Part shown: positions 1 to 7,136 of the stretch, piece by piece
Layout: every line of letters begins with the position of its first letter
Position numbering within the stretch: position 1 is the stretch's first letter
NCBI GenBank assembly: GCA_028705705.1
Contig: JAQWCZ010000068.1
Location: forward strand, 1-9,090
Direction of reading: 5' to 3'
Source of the DNA: Paludibacter sp.
GTDB taxonomy: Bacteria > Bacteroidota > Bacteroidia > Bacteroidales > Paludibacteraceae
Length of the DNA: 9,090 nucleotides
Translations under genes and position numbers: made by a program
Notes under the pieces: model-generated
Seen by the model: only the letters and a program-made list of their open reading frames with translations
Told to the model about the DNA's origin: nothing
Database searches by the model: none

Positions 1-501
1 GACATTAAAAAAATATCCAATAAACTCAGGTTAAAAAAACTAGAAGAACATGGTTTTATCCAGGAAGAGGAACATATTAATCAGGAAGCATTGGATAAGA
101 AGCAACTTGATGAAATGAAAGAATGGGTAGATTTTCAATCTCATACAAAATTTCATCCGGTATTGCCACAATGCACCAATGCTGAAGCGGCTGAGGAGAT
201 AATAGGATCCAAACAAATATTGGAAAATGATTTTCAACTGTCAATTAACACTTTATCATATCCCAACGGTGATTATTCGGAACGAGATATTCTGCTTGCC
301 AAAACAGCCGGCTATATTTGTGGAATAACGGTTGATTACGGCTACAATACTATTAAAACTGATTTATTCAGATTGAAAAGACTATCGGTAAATGATACCG
401 GAGATATCAATGAACTTGTAGTGAAAGCCAGTGGTTTATGGGCCTTTTTGAAAACAAGAAATGGGGAAAAACAATCCTATGGGTTCTCAAATAGGCTGTA
501 A
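1..501 (+). CDS. Polysaccharide deacetylase (CE4/NodB family), 5'-truncated by window edge
   Basis: Frame 1 is open from the first base to the TAA at 499-501, giving 166 residues with no start, so the gene begins before the window. Counting from the window edge, residues 48-52 read HTKFH, the CE4 motif 2 (H-S/T-x-x-H) whose two histidines hold the catalytic metal. Residues 86-92 (SYPNGDY) match the following Y-P-x-G motif of this family. Motif 1, with the catalytic and metal-binding aspartates, must lie upstream. The family removes N- or O-acetyl groups from sugar polymers or oligosaccharides. Placement at the head of a polysaccharide cluster suggests it acts on the glycan made by the downstream genes. 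A TTG at 91 could be misread as a start, but it would cut into the fold just before motif 2, so it is not used. The next gene starts 108 nt downstream. The family call is secure; the substrate is unknown. Confidence 0.85.
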   Translation, partial: DIKKISNKLRLKKLEEHGFIQEEEHINQEALDKKQLDEMKEWVDFQSHTKFHPVLPQCTNAEAAEEIIGSKQILENDFQLSINTLSYPNGDYSERDILLAKTAGYICGITVDYGYNTIKTDLFRLKRLSVNDTGDINELVVKASGLWAFLKTRNGEKQSYGFSNRL

Positions 502-609
502 GTCTAAGATGTAATGTTTACATGAACTAAATACGGAAGATGGTTTTTTAATAAAAACTCATGTTTTCTCATGTTCCTCAGGGTTATTTTAATTGATGAA
601 AGAATTTTT

Positions 610-1368
610 ATGAGAATCGGTTTATTGTCAAGCCAAAATTTAAGTGAATTTGTATTGAATACGCTCAAACCTGTATTCGAAGACAAAAGAATGGAAATTA
701 AACTTGTAATTATCGATTCCAAACCAAAGTTGACTTTAAAGCAAAAAATAAAAAAAAACTTCAAACGAGGCAGGGGAGGATATATGTTTGTGATGGCGGT
801 ACAAAGTTATTTTAATAAAAAACAACCTTCGATTAGCACCAAAGAATTTTGTATTGAGAAAGGGATAAGTTATTTTGAAACAAACGATCATTATTCAACA
901 GAAACCATTGAAAAGATTCAACAACATAATCTTGATGTTCTTGTTTTAACCGGTGGATTTGGAATTATTAAAAAACCTTTGCTGAATCTTACCCCATGGG
1001 GAGTGTTGTCGTATCATCATGGAAACATGCGTAAATACAGAGGAATGCCGCCTGCATTCTGGGAATTGTATAATAATGAACAAGTGATGGGTGTTACAGT
1101 TCAATTGTTATCCGCAGGTTTGGATTGTGGTGTTCCGGTTGAAGAAATAGACATTCCCATTCGCCGGATAGATACATTAAAAGTATTAAAATCAAAGGCA
1201 ATGAAACAAAGTGAAATCATGCTATGGAAAGCCCTTGTGAAACTTGAAACCAAAACTTTTATTCCCGAAAAAATTATAGAATTTGGAAAAATATATACTT
1301 TACCGAATATGAAACAATGGCTGATTTTTCAGTTTAAACTCTTATGCAGATTCTTAAAAATTAGCTAA
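610..1368 (+). CDS. Formyltransferase-fold protein (sugar N-formyltransferase or methionyl-tRNA formyltransferase-like)
   Basis: The 252-residue product has the formyl-transferase N-terminal fold, which transfers a formyl group from 10-formyltetrahydrofolate to an amine. An opening strand MRIGLLSS is followed by LVLTGGFGII (111-120) and the active-site block at 131-145, which ends in KYRG; G161-V-T and L171-D172-C-G complete the pattern. Aligning on YRG puts the catalytic His at H136 and the catalytic Asp at D172. The usual Asn two residues before the His is Ser134, in an S-Y-H-H context that I recall from polysaccharide-cluster members of this family. I chose ATG 610 because the family begins at this strand; an upstream in-frame ATG at 571 would add 13 residues without support. 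The protein lacks the C-terminal tRNA-binding domain of housekeeping Fmt (about 310 residues). Given the neighbours, N-formylation of an amino-sugar precursor is likely; the substrate is inferred. The next gene begins 26 nt on. Confidence 0.8.
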   Translation: MRIGLLSSQNLSEFVLNTLKPVFEDKRMEIKLVIIDSKPKLTLKQKIKKNFKRGRGGYMFVMAVQSYFNKKQPSISTKEFCIEKGISYFETNDHYSTETIEKIQQHNLDVLVLTGGFGIIKKPLLNLTPWGVLSYHHGNMRKYRGMPPAFWELYNNEQVMGVTVQLLSAGLDCGVPVEEIDIPIRRIDTLKVLKSKAMKQSEIMLWKALVKLETKTFIPEKIIEFGKIYTLPNMKQWLIFQFKLLCRFLKIS

Positions 1369-1394
1369 AATAAGTCTTCAAACATATTCTTTTA

Positions 1395-2813
1395 TTGTTT
1401 AAAATTAAACAAGTGTTAGATTATATACCAAAATACTTTACTAACAAAGCAATTACATTATATGTAATTGCACTGTTGATTGTCAGTCTGGTGTTTTTTT
1501 CATATACCATGTCGATTTTGTGGTGGTTATTTGGAATTATTGAGGTTGTAGGATTTTTTTATTTTTCAAACATACTTACAAGAAAATGGGGAAATATATA
1601 TCCGGCAAGATTTCAAAAAAAAATATTTTTAACAGCAATTATTATTCGTGTTGTTTGGGTATTTTTTAGTTATGTTCTTTATACAATCATGACAGGGCAA
1701 CCCTTTGAGTTCAGTGTCGGAGATGCAAAAATGTACCAGCGATTAGGAGAAGCGTTGGCTGAAACCGGTTTTGGAAATTATGAAAATGTATTTTGGGGAA
1801 TGCCGGTTTCAGACAGAGGGTATGGCACTTATTTGGGTGTTCTGTATATGGTTGTTGGTAACAGCATTATAATTGCTCGTTTAATCAAAGCCTTATTAGG
1901 TGCTTGGATGTGTGTTTTAATTTACAGATTAGCAACCCGAAATTTCGGTGAAGAAGTTGGTCGTATGGCTGCCATTTTTTGTATGTTAATGCCTAACCTG
2001 ATTTATTATTCGGGGTTACATTTAAAAGAAGCAGAAATGTTGTTTTTAACAGTTTTGTTTATTGAAAGGGCAGATTCGTTGATTAGGGTTCATAAATATA
2101 CATTACTGACAGTTATACCAACCTTATTAATTGGAGGCTCTTTATTCTTTTTCAGGACAGTATTAGGTGCCACTGCTATGTTTTCTTTGTTTACAGCCTT
2201 GATTTTTTCTTCTCGTAGGGTTCTGACTATGAGTAAGAAAGTAGTGATTATCGGTTGGGTAGTTGTTGCTTTAACATTCTTTGCCGGTAGTACAATTATC
2301 AATGAGGTCGAAGAAATATGGGAATCACGTTTTGAAAATCAGGAAACATCGTTGGAGTACAGATCAAAAAGAGAAGGAGGAAATGCTTTTGCAAAATATG
2401 CTTCCAAATCAGTTTTTGTACCCTTTATTTTTATAATTCCTTTTCCAACCATGGTAGATGTTGCTCATCAACAAAATCAACAACTTTTACATGGGGGATA
2501 TGTGGTGAAGAATGTCATGGCTTTTTTTGTTTTATTTGCTTTGTTTTTTATTATTAAGGAGAAAAAATGGCGTGATAATATTATGATTACTTCTTTCACA
2601 GTTGCATACTTAATTGTGGTAGCATTAAGTGCATTTGCTCAATCTGAGCGTTTCCATTTACCTGCTTTACCATTTTTATTAATTCTTGCAGCTTATGGAT
2701 TAAGTAATATATCAAACAATGAAAAAAAGTATTTTAATTGGTATTTAATCCTCTTGTTTTTTATATTTATTGCCTGGAATTGGTTTAAAATGGCGGGTAG
2801 GGGTTTAGCTTAA
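1395..2813 (+). CDS. Multi-pass membrane protein, GT-C glycosyltransferase-like (ArnT/PMT or GT39-like); possible polymerase
   Basis: The 472-residue product is mostly hydrophobic, with about 12-14 predicted membrane segments starting near residue 19 and ending near 462. A polar loop after the early helices carries VGDAKMYQRLG (108-118), an acidic motif (D110) in the place where GT-C enzymes keep their catalytic Asp. A long soluble loop lies around 301-338, and RFHLPALPFLLILAAYGL (419-436) resembles the late R-x-x-L-P-x-x-P helix of GT39-type proteins. GT-C enzymes use polyprenyl-phosphate-linked sugars on the outer face of the inner membrane. A role in adding a side sugar, or as the polymerase that clusters like this need, fits equally well. 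The start is uncertain: no ATG is near the first helix. TTG 1395 is taken here; GTG 1413 would remove six residues, and the frame is closed by a stop at 1371. The downstream gene begins 10 nt after the stop. Confidence 0.7.
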   Translation: MFKIKQVLDYIPKYFTNKAITLYVIALLIVSLVFFSYTMSILWWLFGIIEVVGFFYFSNILTRKWGNIYPARFQKKIFLTAIIIRVVWVFFSYVLYTIMTGQPFEFSVGDAKMYQRLGEALAETGFGNYENVFWGMPVSDRGYGTYLGVLYMVVGNSIIIARLIKALLGAWMCVLIYRLATRNFGEEVGRMAAIFCMLMPNLIYYSGLHLKEAEMLFLTVLFIERADSLIRVHKYTLLTVIPTLLIGGSLFFFRTVLGATAMFSLFTALIFSSRRVLTMSKKVVIIGWVVVALTFFAGSTIINEVEEIWESRFENQETSLEYRSKREGGNAFAKYASKSVFVPFIFIIPFPTMVDVAHQQNQQLLHGGYVVKNVMAFFVLFALFFIIKEKKWRDNIMITSFTVAYLIVVALSAFAQSERFHLPALPFLLILAAYGLSNISNNEKKYFNWYLILLFFIFIAWNWFKMAGRGLA

Positions 2814-2823
2814 AGTTTTTAAA

Positions 2824-3753
2824 ATGGACAATATCAGATTATTAATTGTTTGCAGTAAAAATTCAGGTAATTTTGCACCTTTTATTGTGGATCAGGTTGA
2901 AGCTCTTAAAAAAACTGGAGTTGTTCCGGATTTCTTTGGCGTAGAAGAGAAAGGATGGAAAGGTTATTTGAAAAGCAGAAAATTATTGTTGACTAAAATT
3001 GAATTATTTAAACCTCAACTGATACATGCACATTATGGTCTTTCTGGTTTATTAGCCAATTTACAACGTAAGATTCCGGTTGTAACAACCTATCATGGTA
3101 GTGATATAAATGATTCTAAGGTGTTTTGGCTTTCCAAATTAACAATGATGTTGTCAAAACACAATATCTTTGTTTCTAAGAAAAACCTGGAGAAAGCAAA
3201 TTTTAAAAAAAAATGCTCATTATTACCATGTGGAGTCGATTTGGACTTTTTCAAACCGATACCTAAACATATCGTGAGGGAAAAAATGAGTTTGCCTTTG
3301 AAGGATAAAATTATACTTTTTTCAGGTTCTTTTAATAACCCGGTTAAAAATGCATACTTGGCACATCAGGCTGTTGAATTATTACATGCAGCTTATCTTA
3401 TTGAACTCAGAAATTATACACGTGAACAGGTGTGTTGGTTGATGAATGCGGTGGATGCTTGTGTAATGACAAGTCGCTCAGAGGGATCACCACAGTTTAT
3501 AAAAGAAGCTATGGCATGTAATTCTCCGGTTGTGTCTGTAGATGTTGGGGATGTTGCTGAAGTTATGGGGGATGCGGGTGGATGTTATATTGCATCATAC
3601 TATCCGGAAGATATTGCAGATAAGTTACAACAGGCATTAAAAAGAAAAAAAATCATCGAAGGAAGACAACGTATAATAGACTTGAAACTGGATAATCAAC
3701 ATATTGCGCAACAACTGTTCAATATTTATCGTGGTATTTTGGATAAATATTAA
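2824..3753 (+). CDS. Glycosyltransferase family 4 (GT-B)
   Basis: The 309-residue product has both halves of a GT-B glycosyltransferase. The N-terminal acceptor half has a first strand at 4-10, HAHYG at 68-72, and TYHGSD at 89-94. The link to the C-terminal half is the PCGVDLDFF block at 135-143, typical of GT4. The donor half has LFSGSF (165-170) followed by NPVKN, then SRSEGSPQFIKEAM (217-230). This last block holds the E-x7-E motif (E220, E228) that contacts the nucleotide-sugar. The enzyme should transfer a sugar from a nucleotide donor to the lipid-linked repeat unit on the cytoplasmic face. It is about 50-70 residues shorter than common GT4 proteins, because the segment between LFSGSF and EGSPQ is compact. 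The reading frame is continuous and I recall this compact form from Bacteroidota, so I do not regard it as broken. It sits 10 nt after the membrane gene and 2 nt before the next start. Donor and linkage cannot be told. Confidence 0.88.
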   Translation: MDNIRLLIVCSKNSGNFAPFIVDQVEALKKTGVVPDFFGVEEKGWKGYLKSRKLLLTKIELFKPQLIHAHYGLSGLLANLQRKIPVVTTYHGSDINDSKVFWLSKLTMMLSKHNIFVSKKNLEKANFKKKCSLLPCGVDLDFFKPIPKHIVREKMSLPLKDKIILFSGSFNNPVKNAYLAHQAVELLHAAYLIELRNYTREQVCWLMNAVDACVMTSRSEGSPQFIKEAMACNSPVVSVDVGDVAEVMGDAGGCYIASYYPEDIADKLQQALKRKKIIEGRQRIIDLKLDNQHIAQQLFNIYRGILDKY

Positions 3754-3755
3754 GC

Positions 3756-4754
3756 ATGATTAAGCTACTAAAAGATAAAGAAGTTAATGAAAAACAATGG
3801 GAATTATTAATTTATAATTCTTATACCGCTTCATTTTTCCAAACAAAAACCTGTTATGATTTTTTTTGTTCACTTTCCTTTATGAAATCTTTTGTATATG
3901 GAGTGGAAGAAAACGGACAGTTAAAAGGTTTAGTTTGTGGTTATGTTGTTGCAGATGGAGGATTGTTAGTAAAAAAGTTTTCCAGCCGAGTAATTATACC
4001 TGGTGGCTTGTTGTTGGATGATAACATCACCAATGAAGCATTATCAGCACTTTTAAATTTTTTAAAAAATAATCTGTATAGAAAAGCTATCTATATCGAA
4101 ATAAGAAATTATGTGGATTATTCTGATTATAAAAAACTATTGGAGACAAATGGGTTCTTATATCAGCCACATATAAATCTTCATGTTCATACAAATAAAT
4201 CTACTGATATTCTTTTTAAAAATCTGAAAAAAGAAAAACAAAGACAAATTAAACAGGCGAAAAAAAACGGATTAATTTCCATTGAGACAGAAGATATAAA
4301 TGATATAACCAGTTTTTATAAACTACTGAAAAAATTATATAATAATATACATTTACCTCTTTTCCCTATTGAGTTTTTTAAAAAGATTGTAAAACTGGAA
4401 AACACACATCTGATAGTAATCAAACGTAAAGATAAAATCATTGGAGGTATTTTACTGGTTACCGATTTCAAAAAAGTATATGAATGGTATATAGTTGGAG
4501 ACTATGAAAATGCTGAAAATAAATATTCTTCCGTGTTAGCAACCTGGGAAGGGATTCGATTTGCTGCTGAAAATGATTTTGAAACCTTTGATTTCATGGG
4601 TGCCGGAAAACCGGAAAAGGAATATGGTGTTAGAAATTTTAAGAAAAAGTTTGGCGCGATTGAACTTGAAACGGGCAGGTATCTGTATATCTGTCATAAA
4701 TTTTTATACAGTTTGGGAAAATTAATTTTCGAGAAAATCATTAAGAATAAATAG
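3756..4754 (+). CDS. FemAB/GNAT-type acyl or aminoacyl transferase
   Basis: The 332-residue product looks like the FemAB and 'BioF2-like' GNAT proteins, which contain two tandem GNAT-like folds. The N-terminal half has the typical pattern of a query domain, VYGVEENGQLKGLVCGYVV (47-65) and VIIPGGLLLD (79-88). A basic helix, KNLKKEKQRQIKQAKKNG (155-172), matches the conserved lysine/arginine helix between halves. The C-terminal half has DKIIGGILLV (226-235), a conserved WY (244-245), a long helix, and FDFMGAG then KEYGVRNFKKKFGA (288-301), the usual closing signature. FemAB relatives add amino acids from aminoacyl-tRNA to peptidoglycan precursors; members in polysaccharide clusters are thought to acylate or aminoacylate the glycan, but few are characterised. 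It begins 2 nt after the glycosyltransferase stop and ends 3 nt before the next gene, so translational coupling is likely. It is very AT-rich even for this cluster. Family confidence is good; the donor molecule is unknown. Confidence 0.75.
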   Translation: MIKLLKDKEVNEKQWELLIYNSYTASFFQTKTCYDFFCSLSFMKSFVYGVEENGQLKGLVCGYVVADGGLLVKKFSSRVIIPGGLLLDDNITNEALSALLNFLKNNLYRKAIYIEIRNYVDYSDYKKLLETNGFLYQPHINLHVHTNKSTDILFKNLKKEKQRQIKQAKKNGLISIETEDINDITSFYKLLKKLYNNIHLPLFPIEFFKKIVKLENTHLIVIKRKDKIIGGILLVTDFKKVYEWYIVGDYENAENKYSSVLATWEGIRFAAENDFETFDFMGAGKPEKEYGVRNFKKKFGAIELETGRYLYICHKFLYSLGKLIFEKIIKNK

Positions 4755-4757
4755 TAT

Positions 4758-5234
4758 ATGTACGAAAAAAGAAGTTTTACATCAATAGTAAAAGGTGTAT
4801 GGATAAGAATTTTATCAATTCTTGTCCAGTTTACATTTCCAGCTCAGGTTACTGTTTTTTTCCATAGGATGAGAGGGGTTAAAATTGGAAAAGGTTCAAA
4901 AATTAGTAGAACAGTAATTATTGATGACTCTGTTCCGGATATGGTTATTATAGGTAAAAAAGTTTGGGTTACTGCAGGGGTACAAATTTTATGTCATCAA
5001 AGGGAATTGTCAAACCACAAAAGAGGACTTGCCGTAATGGATAATCCTCTTGTCTATAAAAAAGTAGTGATAAAAGACGGAGCTCACATTGGAATTGGTG
5101 CAATCATTATGCCTGGTGTTACAATTGGTGAAGGAGCTGTAATTGGAGCAGGGGCTGTTGTTACCAAAGATGTTCCTCCTTATTCTATTGCGGTTGGTTT
5201 GCCTGCCAAAGTAATACGAACATTCGACGCATAA
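4758..5234 (+). CDS. Left-handed beta-helix acyltransferase (hexapeptide repeat; Maa/WcaF-like O- or N-acetyltransferase)
   Basis: The 158-residue product ends in clear hexapeptide repeats, [LIV]-G-x-x-x-x, that coil into a left-handed beta-helix. Examples run from [10 protein letters not shown] (41-50) and [15 protein letters not shown] (63-77) to a dense block at about 104-137 with [20 protein letters not shown], and finish with the family's closing sequence [19 protein letters not shown] (135-153). H80, in an ILCHQRE loop, occupies the place of the catalytic histidine (usually ILTHD or ILSHD) that removes a proton from the acceptor. A short hydrophobic/aromatic N-terminal segment (residues 15-36) could lie against the membrane. 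Such enzymes transfer acetyl from acetyl-CoA to a sugar hydroxyl or amino group, and in this cluster the likely target is the repeat-unit sugar. The gene starts 3 nt after the previous stop; a 69-nt gap follows. Serine acetyltransferase is less likely because the protein lacks the CysE N-terminal domain. Confidence 0.88.
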   Translation: MYEKRSFTSIVKGVWIRILSILVQFTFPAQVTVFFHRMRGVKIGKGSKISRTVIIDDSVPDMVIIGKKVWVTAGVQILCHQRELSNHKRGLAVMDNPLVYKKVVIKDGAHIGIGAIIMPGVTIGEGAVIGAGAVVTKDVPPYSIAVGLPAKVIRTFDA

Positions 5235-5252
5235 AGATGTGGTCTGTTTTAA

Positions 5253-5280
5253 TTGAATGATATGTTGATATAGAATTTTG
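5253..5280 (+). promoter_or_regulatory. Possible weak Bacteroidota-type internal promoter
   Basis: The 69-nt gap before the DUF354 gene holds TTG at 5253-5255 and GAATTTTG at 5273-5280. The known Bacteroides pattern is TTTG near -33 and TAnnTTTG near -7. The second box here misses only the leading T, and the gap between boxes is 17 nt, slightly short. The match could be chance in AT-rich DNA, so it is only a candidate for extra transcription of the last two genes. Confidence 0.2.
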
Positions 5281-5303
5281 GAAAGCATTATTAACAATAT
5301 AAG

Positions 5304-6335
5304 ATGAAAATTGTAATAGAATTGAACCACCCGAAGCATTTTTACCAATTTAAACAGGTAATGAATATTCTAATTCAAAAAGGACATTCGATACAAATTG
5401 TTGCAAGAGATAAAGATGTGTTGTTAAAAATCTTACAAGAAGAAGGAATTAATTATCAGGTCTTTGGTGTGCATAAGAAAAATCTGATTATGAAATTATT
5501 TGCTGTCATCTATATCTTGAATAATTATTATAAAATACTTAAAAAAGCACAACCGAATATTATTATCTCAAAAGCATCGCTTTACAGTGTATTTCTGTCC
5601 AAACTTTTAAAATGTAAAACAATTATTTTTCCTGATTCAGAAGTTGTGTTTGTAACAAACAAAATTGTTGCTCCACTTGCTGATAGGGTAATTACACCTG
5701 AAAATTTTGAGTTGAATTATGGAGTGAAACACATTAGAATCCCAGGCTTATTTGAAAATTGTTATTTACATCCATCTGTTTTTCAATTTAATAATGAAGA
5801 ATTAAATAAACTTAATATAATCAAACCTTACGTTGTGTTGCGTTTTATTGGGTGGACAGCAAATCACGATGTAGGTAAAAAAGGTATATCTGAAGATAAG
5901 AAAAGTGAAATAGTAAATTTGCTTAAAAATAGATTCCAGGTGTATATTTCATCAGAAAAAGAATTATCAGATAATTTAAAAGAATATTCACTAAAAATTC
6001 CGGCTTCAAAAATTCATCATGTGTTATATGGAGCTGAATTATATCTTGGTGATTCTCAAACTATGGCTACTGAAGCTGCATTGCTGGGAACACCTTCAAT
6101 TAGAACAAATTCTTTTGTAGGTGAACATGATATGTCAAATTTTAAGTTATTGGAGTCTAAATACCATATATTAAGAAATGTTGCATTAGAAGGTAATCTT
6201 TTTGATGTGATTGGTGAATTAACTGAACCCGACAAAAAAAATGAATGGATGGATAAAAGAAATAATTACTTTTCCAGTATCGGCGACACAAATATGATTA
6301 TAGCAGAATTAATTGAAAGTGTCTGTAATAAATAA
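5304..6335 (+). CDS. DUF354 family protein, GT-B fold (putative glycosyltransferase or UDP-GlcNAc 2-epimerase-like)
   Basis: The 343-residue product matches the DUF354 pattern: an opening strand and turn MKIVIELNHPKHFYQFK (1-17) with the conserved HP at 9-10, then KGHSIQIVARDKDV (26-39), then a mid-protein FPDSE (109-113). The C-terminal half contains GDSQTMATEAALLGTP (249-264), the strand-loop-helix that binds nucleotide in this fold and in UDP-GlcNAc 2-epimerases, and ends in a short helical tail. DUF354 proteins occur widely in bacterial and archaeal glycan clusters and are suspected glycosyltransferases, but the activity is not established to my knowledge. The epimerase active-site residues cannot be confirmed here. 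The gene is 69 nt from the acyltransferase before it, with a possible internal promoter, and 6 nt from the deacetylase after it. That tight pairing with a CE4-like protein is a pattern I recall from other genomes, which suggests linked roles. No frameshift is visible. Confidence 0.8.
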   Translation: MKIVIELNHPKHFYQFKQVMNILIQKGHSIQIVARDKDVLLKILQEEGINYQVFGVHKKNLIMKLFAVIYILNNYYKILKKAQPNIIISKASLYSVFLSKLLKCKTIIFPDSEVVFVTNKIVAPLADRVITPENFELNYGVKHIRIPGLFENCYLHPSVFQFNNEELNKLNIIKPYVVLRFIGWTANHDVGKKGISEDKKSEIVNLLKNRFQVYISSEKELSDNLKEYSLKIPASKIHHVLYGAELYLGDSQTMATEAALLGTPSIRTNSFVGEHDMSNFKLLESKYHILRNVALEGNLFDVIGELTEPDKKNEWMDKRNNYFSSIGDTNMIIAELIESVCNK

Positions 6336-6341
6336 ATTAGC

Positions 6342-7133
6342 ATGTTGAAACAAAGAGATTTTACGCTTGATATTTATTCACAACTTCTTCGTGCTTTACA
6401 AAAGTCAGGATATTTATTTTTTACTTTTGAACAATATTGTAGTGGTAAGGTCAATGAAAAATATATTTTACTTCGACATGATGTTGATTTACGTGCTCCT
6501 AACTCTTTGTCAATTGCAAAAGTAGAACATGAATTGGGCATCCGATCTACTTATTATTTCAGGGTTGTTCCGGAAAGTAACCAACCTGAAATCATTCAAC
6601 AGATTGCTGCTTTGGGCCATGAAATTGGCTATCATTACGAAGATTTGTCAATATGTAAAGGAGATATAAAAGCTGCTGTTTTACACTTTGAACAACAACT
6701 TAATTATTTTCGCCAATTCTACCCGATACAAACAATTTGTATGCATGGAAGCCCTACTTCTCAATACGATAATAAGGATCTCTGGAAGGATTATGATTAT
6801 CACACTTACGGAATTATCGGTGAGCCTTATTTTGATATTTTTGGATCCGGTGAAGAAGGGGTTCAGGATGTTTTTTACCTGACGGATACAGGCAGGATGT
6901 GGAATGGTGACCGTTTCAGCATCCGGGATAAGGTAGCTGTGAATCAGTTGTTGGATTATCAGTCAACTTATGAACTGATTGATGCTGCTAAAAGCAACAA
7001 ACTACCTCAAAAAATGATGATTACTACCCATCCGCAACGCTGGTCAGCTCATTATTTGGAGTGGCTGTATGAGTTTCTTATGCAGGGAATTAAGAATCTC
7101 GTCAAGTGGATGGTGGTTAAAATTAAACACTAA
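6342..7133 (+). CDS. Divergent CE4/NodB-like polysaccharide deacetylase
   Basis: The 263-residue product has CE4-like blocks. RHDVD (45-49) takes the place of the TFDD motif, supplying D47 and D49. STYYF (69-73) matches the strand after motif 1. GHEIGYHYED (92-101) is motif 2, but here H98 is followed by YEDL, so the second metal-binding histidine of H-x-x-x-H is Leu102. MHGSP (134-138) stands where R-x-P-Y would be, and THPQRW (229-234) near the end supplies a late histidine. These replacements recur in the uncharacterised polysaccharide-cluster members that I recall, so they are family traits and not damage. The protein may be a metal-dependent amidohydrolase with another ligand set, or a binding protein. 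There is no signal peptide, so it would act in the cytoplasm, perhaps on a lipid-linked or nucleotide-linked precursor. It is the last gene of the operon: a strong hairpin follows 3 nt after the stop. The second half is visibly less AT-rich than the preceding genes. Confidence 0.82.
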   Translation: MLKQRDFTLDIYSQLLRALQKSGYLFFTFEQYCSGKVNEKYILLRHDVDLRAPNSLSIAKVEHELGIRSTYYFRVVPESNQPEIIQQIAALGHEIGYHYEDLSICKGDIKAAVLHFEQQLNYFRQFYPIQTICMHGSPTSQYDNKDLWKDYDYHTYGIIGEPYFDIFGSGEEGVQDVFYLTDTGRMWNGDRFSIRDKVAVNQLLDYQSTYELIDAAKSNKLPQKMMITTHPQRWSAHYLEWLYEFLMQGIKNLVKWMVVKIKH

Positions 7134-7136
7134 AAA

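Noticed and set aside
40..237. Minus-strand open frame opposite the first deacetylase
   Set aside because: Phe/Leu-rich antisense translation of A-rich coding DNA with no domain.
509..523. Small hairpin ATGTAA-TGT-TTACAT after the first gene
   Set aside because: Only 6 A/T-rich pairs and no T-run after it, so it is not a credible terminator; probably chance.
558..575. Direct repeat CTCATGTT (558-565 and 568-575) upstream of the formyltransferase
   Set aside because: Eight bases repeated 10 nt apart could be an operator, but it is short, not palindromic, and has no nearby promoter match.
571..609. Upstream in-frame ATG that would lengthen the formyltransferase by 13 residues
   Set aside because: The family begins at the first beta-strand MRIGLLSS encoded from 610; the added residues have no family support, and neither start has a strong ribosome binding site.
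504..764. Minus-strand open frame overlapping the formyltransferase start
   Set aside because: Lies opposite a clear gene, has a low-complexity hydrophobic product and no recognisable domain; an antisense shadow in AT-rich DNA.
2090..2302. Minus-strand open frame inside the membrane-protein gene
   Set aside because: Antisense of hydrophobic coding sequence; no start context or domain.
3323..3480. Possible internal deletion in the GT4 gene, since its donor domain is short
   Set aside because: The reading frame is intact, all key motifs follow in order, and a compact form of this domain is known to me from Bacteroidota glycan clusters.
5010..5348. Minus-strand open frame of 112 codons opposite the acyltransferase
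   Set aside because: Its Asn/Ser/Thr-rich product is the antisense reading of hexapeptide repeats; no independent gene signal.
6688..6882. Plus-strand open frame overlapping the last deacetylase in another frame
   Set aside because: Fully inside a well-supported gene, and its product resembles no family.
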